Below, piece by piece: positions 1 to 4,823 of a stretch of 7,005 nucleotides of DNA. This DNA comes from Candidatus Zixiibacteriota bacterium (GTDB taxonomy: Bacteria > Blakebacterota > Blakebacteria > Blakebacterales > Blakebacteraceae): positions 1 to 7,005 of the forward strand of contig JAUVWC010000067.1 in NCBI GenBank assembly GCA_030604325.1, in the 5' to 3' direction. The position numbers and the translations under genes are program-made. Within the stretch, counting starts at the first letter, position 1, and every line of letters begins with the position of its first letter. The notes under the pieces were generated by a model. That model did no database searches, was not told where the DNA came from, and saw only the letters and a program-made list of their open reading frames with translations.

Positions 1-556
1 CAGGGATGATCACCTGCTCGGCGGCATCCTGCACCGGTCCCAGATCGAGAGGCTGGCCCTGCACCACCTTGGCCATCCTGCCCCTCATCCACTCGAGCCA
101 TCCACCAGGGCTGAGGAGCTGCGAGCCGGGCTGCGGCGTGCCGCTCAGAACGCGGCGTAGTCCAACCGCCTCGCCTGCGGCCCTCTTACCGAAGCCCCCG
201 GTGGGAACTACGCCTCCAATCGCTGCCAACACCTGCTGGTTCTGGCTGAGCAGGGCGATCTCGCAGATAGCCAGCCCTACATTGGCGTCCATATTATTCG
301 AATCCAGGTCGTGCGCCTGCCCGAACTTCGCCTTTGGAGCCTGAAAATTGGGCGTATCACTCTCGAAGGCCGCGGCCAGGAGCTGGAAGCCTTCGTCCAC
401 CAGCTGTGCGGCCTGCTCGATGTCGGTCTCGGAGGGGCCGGAGGTGGATTTTTCACAGCCGGTGAGAACCACCACGGCAAGAGCAGCGGTGAGAACATAG
501 CACAACATGAGGCTCAGCGGGTGTCTTCGGTTACTTCTGTGCGAACGTGGAATCAT
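1..556 (-). CDS. Putative lipoprotein with a TPR-like segment, 3' end outside the window
   Basis: Reading leftward from the ATG at 556-554, the frame stays open for 185 codons to the window edge, so the gene is 3'-truncated. Residues 1-13 are basic (R4, H6, R7, R10, R11, H12), residues 14-32 are a hydrophobic signal segment, and residues 31-34 (LTGC) form a lipobox. Signal peptidase II should therefore cleave before C34 and the cysteine be lipidated. E35 at the +2 position does not match the Asp inner-membrane retention signal known from E. coli, so an outer-membrane location is a guess. Residues about 72-103 (AKFGQAHDLDSNNMDANVGL and flanks) resemble a tetratricopeptide unit: paired helices with A/F/G/A positions. 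After that, a Gly/Pro-containing stretch (115-152) leads into helix-like sequence. A strong Shine-Dalgarno (567-574) supports the start. I do not recognise the family. TPR-bearing lipoproteins often work in envelope assembly, but no function can be assigned. Coding status is firm; function is unknown. Confidence 0.85.
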   Translation of the reverse strand, partial: MIPRSHRSNRRHPLSLMLCYVLTAALAVVVLTGCEKSTSGPSETDIEQAAQLVDEGFQLLAAAFESDTPNFQAPKAKFGQAHDLDSNNMDANVGLAICEIALLSQNQQVLAAIGGVVPTGGFGKRAAGEAVGLRRVLSGTPQPGSQLLSPGGWLEWMRGRMAKVVQGQPLDLGPVQDAAEQVIIP

Positions 557-566
557 AGAAACTGCT

Positions 567-574
567 ACCTCCTT
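567..574 (-). promoter_or_regulatory. Ribosome binding site of the lipoprotein gene
   Basis: The minus strand reads AAGGAGGT, a full-length anti-16S match, ending 10 bases before the ATG at 556. It fixes the start at MIPRS rather than at the later in-frame Met at residue 17. Confidence 0.75.
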
Positions 575-600
575 CGGTCGACAATCAGATGCTGACATGA

Positions 601-639
601 TCGCTGCTCCGGGCCTCTGGTGCATGTGCCGAGCAGCGA
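601..639 (-). repeat. Inverted repeat (hairpin) in the leader of the lipoprotein gene
   Basis: TCGCTGCTC (601-609) and GAGCAGCGA (631-639) are perfect 9-base inverted complements. Inside them GGC (612-614) can pair with GCC (628-630) across a 13-base loop. It lies in the 108-base gap between the adenosyltransferase stop (665) and the lipoprotein start (556). Neither strand has a T-run after the stem, so a canonical Rho-independent terminator is not supported. It could be a leader structure or a weak or Rho-assisted end of the upstream transcript. Nothing else in the gap is recognisable except the RBS. Confidence 0.5.
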
Positions 640-664
640 AATTGCGGCAGGCCAATAATTAAAA

Positions 665-1216
665 CTAATCCCCCAGATGATCGAATGCCACTCCCTGTTG
701 TTTCTCTTCATAACGGGCCAGAAGAAAGAGAACGTCCGAGAGACGGTTCAGGTAGGGCAACAGGTACGGATTACCTGGCCCATCCTCTTCCCCCTTAACC
801 AATGAGACAACAACCCGTTCCAGCCGGCGCACTACTGCACGGGCATAGTCTATGGCCGCGCTTGCTGGTGTGGCGCCCGCTACGACGAACCGAGGAGGAA
901 GCTCAACCCGGTCTTCCAGCTCAACGCCAACGGCCTCAAGCGCCTCAAGATGGTGCTTCTCTAAACGCGCCGAAAGGCGCCCCAACCCCCCCGGTGCGGT
1001 GGCGAGCTCTGCCCCGATCAGGAAACAGGTTTCCTGGATGGCGCGCAGTTCACTGCGTACACGCTCTTCTCTGGCGAGAGCACGCCCCAATCCCATGGTG
1101 GTAACTGCTTCATCCAGCACACCGTAAGCGGAGGTCCGCGGGTGGTCTTTGGAGACTTCTTCTCCGGAGAGGAGGCGTGTGCGGCCCTCATCGCCGTGTT
1201 TCGTAGAAATGGTCAC
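665..1216 (-). CDS. pduO: ATP:cob(I)alamin adenosyltransferase, PduO type
   Basis: This enzyme transfers the adenosyl group of ATP to cob(I)alamin, giving adenosylcobalamin for B12-dependent mutases, diol dehydratases or ribonucleotide reductase; it is a cytosolic trimer in this family. From the GTG start it has 183 residues, normal for the family. Visible motifs: the N-terminal ATP loop TKHGDEGRTRL (5-15), K23-D24...R27, the YGVLDE turn (31-36), IQETCFLIGAELAT (60-73), F110 followed by VVAGA, the ARAVVRRLER helix (125-134), and YLNRLSD (155-161). By spacing, D35, F110, R126, R130 and N157 match D35, F112, R128, R132 and N156 of the Lactobacillus reuteri enzyme. The usual DELNS is DEAVT here and LPGG is VAGA, so it is a divergent member. 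I chose GTG at 1216: an SD (TAAGG, 1223-1227) sits 6 bases upstream and the protein then begins MTISTK as relatives do. A TTG at 1243 directly follows an in-frame stop and has no SD. A palindrome abuts its RBS. Confidence 0.92.
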   Translation of the reverse strand: MTISTKHGDEGRTRLLSGEEVSKDHPRTSAYGVLDEAVTTMGLGRALAREERVRSELRAIQETCFLIGAELATAPGGLGRLSARLEKHHLEALEAVGVELEDRVELPPRFVVAGATPASAAIDYARAVVRRLERVVVSLVKGEEDGPGNPYLLPYLNRLSDVLFLLARYEEKQQGVAFDHLGD

Positions 1217-1222
1217 GGCGAA

Positions 1223-1227
1223 CCTTA
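1223..1227 (-). promoter_or_regulatory. Ribosome binding site deciding the GTG start of the adenosyltransferase
   Basis: The minus strand reads TAAGG with 6 bases to the GTG at 1216. It overlaps the left copy of the CTTAGT direct repeat (1224-1229) that flanks the large palindrome, so the palindrome ends only a few bases before the translation signal. Confidence 0.5.
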
Positions 1228-1229
1228 GT
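1224..1229. repeat. Left CTTAGT direct repeat, possible target-site duplication
   Basis: It is identical to 1388-1393 and lies immediately outside the palindrome. A 6-base match at both edges could still be chance. This copy overlaps the adenosyltransferase RBS. Confidence 0.4.
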
Positions 1230-1387
1230 ACACCGTTCCGCAATTACGCTGGCATTCGAGCGCCGATGCATTCCGGCCAGCCGCGTTGCTCGTCGTTGCG
1301 ATAGACACCGCTATCCCTCCTCCTCGTGCCTTGCTGGCCGGACGCCTCGGCGCTCTCGATACATCACCGTAATTGCGGAGCAGTGCA
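1230..1387. repeat. Large imperfect palindrome with 6-base flanking direct repeats, MITE-like
   Basis: This fills most of the 172-base gap between the HD-GYP stop and the adenosyltransferase start. The outer arms TCCGCAATTACG (1237-1248) and CGTAATTGCGGA (1368-1379) are perfect complements. Outside them, 1231-1236 and 1380-1385 match at four of six positions. After a small internal mismatch region, TCGAG (1256-1260) pairs with 1355-1359, CGCCGA (1261-1266) with 1347-1352, and TCCGGCCAGC (1272-1281) with 1333-1342. The 51-base centre contains a small hairpin, GATAG (1300-1304) / CTATC (1311-1315). CTTAGT occurs directly at both outer edges (1224-1229 and 1388-1393). Terminal inverted repeats plus a short target-site-like duplication and no coding capacity fit a miniature inverted-repeat element. 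Alternatives are a leader RNA structure or a processing site. There is no T-tract for a terminator, and I could not find a cobalamin-riboswitch B12 box on the minus strand. The palindrome is certain; its nature is inferred. Confidence 0.65.
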
Positions 1388-1393
1388 CTTAGT
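1388..1393. repeat. Right CTTAGT direct repeat, possible target-site duplication
   Basis: It is identical to 1224-1229. On the minus strand it contains the TAA stop codon of the GAF/HD-GYP gene, so an insertion here would have left that reading frame intact. Confidence 0.4.
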
Positions 1394-2750
1394 CCGGCAC
1401 CCATCCATCGGAAATACTCCGATGATAGTAGTAATTGAAGCGTTCTATCAGATGATCCTCTTCATCAGTAAGGGGTTCTTCCTGCTCCAGCGGTTCCTGC
1501 AGCTCCAACAGGGTGATGTTCTCGAAAAGCTCCAGATCTTCCCCCTCTACCGGTTCCACATTGTCCTGTTCCATGATCAGGACCACCCGGGAGACGGTAA
1601 GGTTCTTGAAGGCCCGGACGAATTCAGGCTCGATGTGGCCTTTGCTCTCCTCATCCAGCACGCGCAGTACGCGCTCGAACTCCATGCGGTCGCGGTAGTG
1701 CCGCTGGCTGGTGATGGCGTCGAAAATGTCCCCGATGGCCAGTACACGTCCTGCTTCGGGGATTTCATCTCCTGCCAGTCCCAAAGGATATCCCTCGCCG
1801 TCAAGCCGCTCATGGTGGCAGGCGGCCATCTTCGGTATCTCCCTCTTCTCCCGATCGAAGTTGATCTTCTCCAGGATGTTCAGTGTGTGACGGGCGTGGG
1901 ACTGGATGATTTTATACTCCTCGTCATCCAGTTTGCCGTCCTTAAAGAGGACCACTTCCGGCACGCCGATCTTACCGATGTCGTGCATGAGCGCGGCCGC
2001 GTTGAGGATCTCCAGTTGCTTCTCCGAGTATCCGAGTTCCTCGGCGAGCGCAACCGAGTAGTCGGTGACCCTCTTGCTGTGGCCGGCGGTGATCGGGTCG
2101 CGGGCGTCCATCGCCGTGGTCAGCGTTTCCACAAATGAAATGAAACTCTTCTTCTGCTCCTCATATAGCTGAGCGTTCTCTACAGCTATCGCTGCCTGTC
2201 CCGCCAGTGACTTCAGCAGTTCCTCGTCTTCGGAGGTGAATTCCTCATCCCCCCTCTTGTTCAAAACCTGCATCACTCCGATCCGCTCGCCAGCTTTGTC
2301 ATTCATGGGGACGGCGAGCACGGATCGAGTTCGATATCCGGTGCGCTTGTCGACTTCCCTGTTGAACCGCTCGTCCTCGTACGCGTCCGGAATATTCAGC
2401 ACTTCACCGCTCGTCGCCACCGCCCCGGCAAGGCCGAGATCCATGGGGAACCTGATCTCCATATAGCGGACGCCCTGGGCCACCTTCGACCAGAGCTCCT
2501 CGGTATCCCAATCGATGAGGAAAAGACTGGAGCGGTCTGCCTCCATCACCTCGGTGGTCTTGGCGACGACCAGATTGAGCAGGCGGTCGAGATCCAGTGT
2601 GCCCGCCACCGCACGGGAGACGTCACACATGGCTCGAAGACGGATCAGCTCACGGAGTTGCTCCTCGGGGGTAACTTCCTCGGAGACTTCCTCTCCCCTG
2701 GCCGGTGCTGGGTCGGGACCGGTCGGGGCGTTTTTTTCCGGCTCGGGCAC
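1389..2750 (-). CDS. GAF-domain HD-GYP protein, probable cyclic-di-GMP phosphodiesterase
   Basis: A 453-residue soluble protein with no signal peptide or membrane segment. Residues 1-30 are Pro/Glu-rich and probably disordered. A GAF sensor spans about 36-196 and carries the N164-K165...F171...D175-E176 pattern (NKFDE signature of cyclic-nucleotide GAF domains). An HD-GYP hydrolase follows at about 197-385: H224 in TAGHSKR, H256-D257 in HDIGK, H285, H312-H313-E314-R315 and D317-GEGYP, then GDIFDAITSQRHYR (340-353). These are the metal and substrate positions of active HD-GYP enzymes, which hydrolyse c-di-GMP to pGpG/GMP. A 68-residue very acidic tail (about 386-453), unlike the usual domain end, closes the protein. 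It has no GGDEF domain, so the ligand of the GAF domain probably controls hydrolysis. The start is GTG, preceded by AGGGGG (2758-2763). It lies 67 bases after the flippase-like gene with its own candidate promoter. Domain calls are firm; activity and ligand are inferred. Confidence 0.93.
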   Translation of the reverse strand: MPEPEKNAPTGPDPAPARGEEVSEEVTPEEQLRELIRLRAMCDVSRAVAGTLDLDRLLNLVVAKTTEVMEADRSSLFLIDWDTEELWSKVAQGVRYMEIRFPMDLGLAGAVATSGEVLNIPDAYEDERFNREVDKRTGYRTRSVLAVPMNDKAGERIGVMQVLNKRGDEEFTSEDEELLKSLAGQAAIAVENAQLYEEQKKSFISFVETLTTAMDARDPITAGHSKRVTDYSVALAEELGYSEKQLEILNAAALMHDIGKIGVPEVVLFKDGKLDDEEYKIIQSHARHTLNILEKINFDREKREIPKMAACHHERLDGEGYPLGLAGDEIPEAGRVLAIGDIFDAITSQRHYRDRMEFERVLRVLDEESKGHIEPEFVRAFKNLTVSRVVLIMEQDNVEPVEGEDLELFENITLLELQEPLEQEEPLTDEEDHLIERFNYYYHRSISDGWVPD

Positions 2751-2757
2751 AGAACTA

Positions 2758-2763
2758 CCCCCT
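2758..2763 (-). promoter_or_regulatory. Ribosome binding site of the GAF/HD-GYP gene
   Basis: The minus strand reads AGGGGG, 7 bases before the GTG at 2750. It supports GTG as the true start; there is no in-frame ATG near it. Confidence 0.5.
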
Positions 2764-2786
2764 GGGTATGCGGGTTAATGACATAT

Positions 2787-2816
2787 ATGCTAGGCCCCGA
2801 ATGAAATATCTATCAA
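2787..2816 (-). promoter_or_regulatory. Candidate sigma-70-like promoter for the GAF/HD-GYP gene
   Basis: On the minus strand a -35 of TTGATA (2816-2811, five of six to consensus) and a -10 of TAGCAT (2792-2787, four of six) are separated by 18 bases, with A/T bases around the -10. The predicted start near 2780 would give a leader of about 30 bases. It lies wholly in the 67-base gap after the flippase-like gene and implies separate transcription. It comes from pattern matching only. Confidence 0.4.
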
Positions 2817-2817
2817 C

Positions 2818-4035
2818 CTAATTGTCGGGTGGTATCATTACTTCAACTGCTTCGCGTTTCGCAGAACGCAGCAGCTGCAATGTGAGCCCCGATCGGAAGA
2901 AGAGTACCCCTCCGACAATTACCGAAGGCAGAGCCTGCCCGATCCAGAGGAGGATGGAGAACCCGGCCGCGTTGTGGTAGGCGACGCTACCCGCCTCCAT
3001 TGCTTCGGCTCCGATAAGGGTGAACGCCAGCATGACCGCCGCCTGGTAGGGACCAGCGCTGCCAGGACCGGCGGGTATTAGCGTGCTGGCGTTTACAAGG
3101 ACTACCAGCAGCAGAGTGGAAGCAACAGGTCCGGCGCGGCCGAACTCACGCAACCACTCCACAAGCCCCTGGCTGGTCAGGAAGATATAGAAGGAGAAGC
3201 CGATCAGGCCCCAAGCAACGAAGCTGTAGAGCAGGAAGCGTGCCATGTGCTCCGGGCGGGACACAGGACGCATACCTTCCACGAAGAAATGTAGGAACCG
3301 GCGCACCCTGCTCTCATGCGACGACTCCTCCGACTCATCGTCGAGCGGGAACAGCCGGCGCAGGATGATCACCATGACCATCAGAGCGATCAAAGTCACG
3401 GCGATGACAGCTCCGAGTCCAACGATCCACCTCAGGGCGGGTCCCCCCAGTCCGGTGAAACCGAGCAGGCATAGTATGATTACAATCAGGATCAACAGGT
3501 CCGACATCCTCTCCATTATCACACTGGCCGCGGCCGTCGCCTTGCTGACACCGGTGCGCTCCCCCAGCACTACGATCCGTATCAGCTCTCCCGCCCGCGC
3601 CGGTAGAGCGAAGTTGCCGAAGTAGGACACATAGGTGGAAAAGATCGCATCCCGGTGGCGGATCATCCCCTTTGCCTCCAGAAGGAAGTACCACCGGTAT
3701 CCACGGAACCAGATACCCATGGTGAAGGCGAACATCCCCAACAGCACCAGCCACAGGTCGAGGTGGCGCAGGGCATTCCACAGCTCGGGGAGTTTCACAT
3801 GTCGCAGCGCCAGATCGAGGAAAGCAAGGGTGATGGCGGCCTGGGTGAACTCGGCCAGCATCCGCACAGCCCGTCCCCTCGCCAGCACAACGGTCAGGGT
3901 GAAGAAGACACCGCCCACAACAAGCAACGTATGGATCGAGAGCGGGCTCTGCCACCGCCAGAGGCCATAGGCCAGCGGTATCAACCCCCCCAGCAGGTGG
4001 AGCAGCCGTCGCCACAAAACCGGTACCTTCTTCAC
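2818..4035 (-). CDS. Flippase-like integral membrane protein (LPG_synthase_TM / YbhN / AglD family)
   Basis: A 405-residue inner-membrane protein with roughly 9-11 hydrophobic segments. The family domain begins near residue 65. Its hallmarks are visible: an Arg-rich loop RGYRWYFLLEAKG (111-123), the NFALPARAGELIR motif (141-153), VIMERMSDLL (172-181), a charged cytoplasmic loop (231-262), and the C-terminal segment with IPAGPGSAGPYQAAV (320-334), counterpart of the PGGxGxxE motif of relatives. Family members include the membrane half of MprF (lysyl-phosphatidylglycerol flipping) and AglD-like proteins in lipid-linked glycan pathways. No lysyltransferase domain is present, so the substrate is unknown. 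Residues 1-60 add two helices beginning WRRLLHLLGGLIPLAYGL, resembling the N-terminus of dolichol-kinase/CTP-transferase-like proteins. The start is GTG at 4035; an in-frame TAG lies two codons upstream and the SD is weak (GAG with 6-base spacing). It is divergent from the diaphorase operon. The family is confident; the function is not. Confidence 0.85.
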   Translation of the reverse strand: MKKVPVLWRRLLHLLGGLIPLAYGLWRWQSPLSIHTLLVVGGVFFTLTVVLARGRAVRMLAEFTQAAITLAFLDLALRHVKLPELWNALRHLDLWLVLLGMFAFTMGIWFRGYRWYFLLEAKGMIRHRDAIFSTYVSYFGNFALPARAGELIRIVVLGERTGVSKATAAASVIMERMSDLLILIVIILCLLGFTGLGGPALRWIVGLGAVIAVTLIALMVMVIILRRLFPLDDESEESSHESRVRRFLHFFVEGMRPVSRPEHMARFLLYSFVAWGLIGFSFYIFLTSQGLVEWLREFGRAGPVASTLLLVVLVNASTLIPAGPGSAGPYQAAVMLAFTLIGAEAMEAGSVAYHNAAGFSILLWIGQALPSVIVGGVLFFRSGLTLQLLRSAKREAVEVMIPPDN

Positions 4036-4211
4036 GATCTACTCACATTTATCTCCATGCTGCTTCCCGGGATTTCTCGCCCGAGCAAAACTACACTGTC
4101 CTAGCTGGAGAGTACACAACCGAGGCGATTTGAAGGAGCTTGAACCTATTTAAGATAAAAGAGCCTGAAATACTTGACATTAATCTAAAAAGTCCCGTTC
4201 GTTTCACAGAA

Positions 4212-4252
4212 CCACAACCGGACGCCTAGAAGAGGGAATCGGCCGGCTGTGG
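4212..4252 (+). repeat. Inverted repeat in the 5' leader of the diaphorase operon
   Basis: CCACAACCGG (4212-4221) and CCGGCTGTGG (4243-4252) pair at nine of ten positions, with one A/C mismatch, around a 21-base loop. It lies about 40 bases before the nuoE start, downstream of the TTGACA. It could be an mRNA leader hairpin or, less likely given the long spacing, a protein operator. There is no downstream T-run, so I do not call it a terminator. Confidence 0.4.
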
Positions 4253-4276
4253 AAAGTTCATCTATCTGACGGGTAA

Positions 4277-4281
4277 AAGGA
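4277..4281 (+). promoter_or_regulatory. Ribosome binding site deciding the nuoE start
   Basis: AAGGA ends 8 bases before the ATG at 4290. This favours that start over the in-frame ATG 16 codons later (residue 17), which is closer to where family homology begins. Confidence 0.55.
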
Positions 4282-4289
4282 CGTTAGCG

Positions 4290-4823
4290 ATGGCTCCATC
4301 CAATGCCTCGTCTGCTTCCACTGTCGAAGAATCGACCATGCCCGAAACAGATCTGAGCGCCGTCAATGACATTTTAGAACAGCACGAGTACGATCAGACA
4401 GAGCTTATTGCAATTCTGCTCAACGTTCAGGATGCTCTCGGCTTTCTGCCCCCTCCAGCCCTCACACACATCTCAGAACAGCTGAGCGTCCCTCTCACCG
4501 AAATCTACGGTATTGCTACTTTCTATACACAGTTCCGCCTGACTCCTCCCGGACGCCACAAGTTTACCGTATGTACCGGTACTGCCTGCCACGTACGCGG
4601 CGCCGTTCAGGTGGTGGAAGAGTTCGAGCGGCGCCTGTGTATATGTTCTGGGGAGACTACCCCGGACCTGGAATACGGTCTCGAAACAGTGAACTGCGTG
4701 GGTGCCTGTGCTATCGGACCGCTGGTGATAGTGGACGATGAGTACCACGGCGAAATGACTACTATGAAAGTTCCGATCCTGCTGCGGCGCCTCGAGCGGG
4801 CCAGAGCAGAGGTCTCAGAATGA
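4290..4823 (+). CDS. nuoE: NuoE-type [2Fe-2S] diaphorase subunit (HydC/HndA-like)
   Basis: A 177-residue thioredoxin-fold subunit that carries one [2Fe-2S] cluster and binds the NuoF-like partner in NAD(P)H dehydrogenase modules. The helical N-terminal domain (about 21-75) has the family signature LLNVQDALGFLPPPAL (43-58) and VPLTEIYGIATFYTQF (67-82). Cluster ligands are C95 and C100 (CTGTAC) and C136 and C140 (CVGAC), with the family spacing CX4C...CX3C. The length is typical. The first 16 residues are Ser/Ala-rich and poorly conserved, so Met17 is an alternative start. Two additional cysteines, C117 and C119 (LCICSGETTPD), sit in the loop before the third ligand, where I would expect none. 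The stop TGA overlaps the ATG of the next gene (ATGA), implying translational coupling. The operon leader holds an inverted repeat and an AT-rich promoter-like stretch. The family is certain; whether the complex is complex I, a hydrogenase or a formate dehydrogenase module depends on genes outside the window. Confidence 0.95.
   Translation: MAPSNASSASTVEESTMPETDLSAVNDILEQHEYDQTELIAILLNVQDALGFLPPPALTHISEQLSVPLTEIYGIATFYTQFRLTPPGRHKFTVCTGTACHVRGAVQVVEEFERRLCICSGETTPDLEYGLETVNCVGACAIGPLVIVDDEYHGEMTTMKVPILLRRLERARAEVSE

Larger units (their letters stand above)
4036..4289. promoter_or_regulatory. Divergent intergenic region between the flippase-like gene and the diaphorase operon
   Basis: This is the only divergent gap in the window, so it must hold promoters for both blocks. 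The stretch 4145-4192 is conspicuously AT-rich. A perfect TTGACA lies at 4174-4179 on the plus strand, but the bases 16-19 downstream (around GTTCGT, 4197-4202) do not form a recognisable -10. TTGAAG (4130-4135) with AGATAA (4153-4158) at 17-base spacing is a weaker alternative. On the minus strand only poor matches were found, for example ATGTCA...TATCTT with 17-base spacing. The 3' part holds an inverted repeat (4212-4252) and the nuoE RBS. I saw no open frame of interest. The exact promoters are unresolved. Confidence 0.45.

Noticed and set aside
1241..1243. TTG start giving a 192-residue adenosyltransferase
   Set aside because: It directly follows an in-frame TAA, has no SD, lies inside the palindrome arm and adds nine residues not typical of the family; the GTG at 1216 is better.
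1231..1385. Rho-independent terminator of the HD-GYP gene
   Set aside because: The loop is far too long (51 bases) and no T-tract follows the stem on either strand.
1217..1388. Known cobalamin riboswitch upstream of the adenosyltransferase
   Set aside because: Location is tempting, but I could not find the B12-box consensus on the minus strand.
1326..2138. Plus-strand open frame of 270 codons across the HD-GYP gene
   Set aside because: It is antisense to the intact GAF/HD-GYP coding sequence, has no RBS and no recognisable motif; it is a shadow frame.
2730..2736. A-AAA-AAC slippery heptamer in the zero frame near the start of the GAF/HD-GYP gene
   Set aside because: It is at codons 5-7, no stimulatory structure was evident, and the -1 frame soon reaches a stop without useful coding; most likely chance in a Lys/Asn-coding run.
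3335..4015. Minus-strand open frame of 226 codons in another frame of the flippase-like gene
   Set aside because: The overlapping frame encodes a clear membrane protein with family motifs, while this one is a Gly/Pro/Ala/Arg-rich shadow without a start signal.
4197..4220. Rex- or CRP-like operator suggested by TTTCACAGAACCACAA
   Set aside because: Only half-site resemblance; no matching inverted half-site at the proper spacing.
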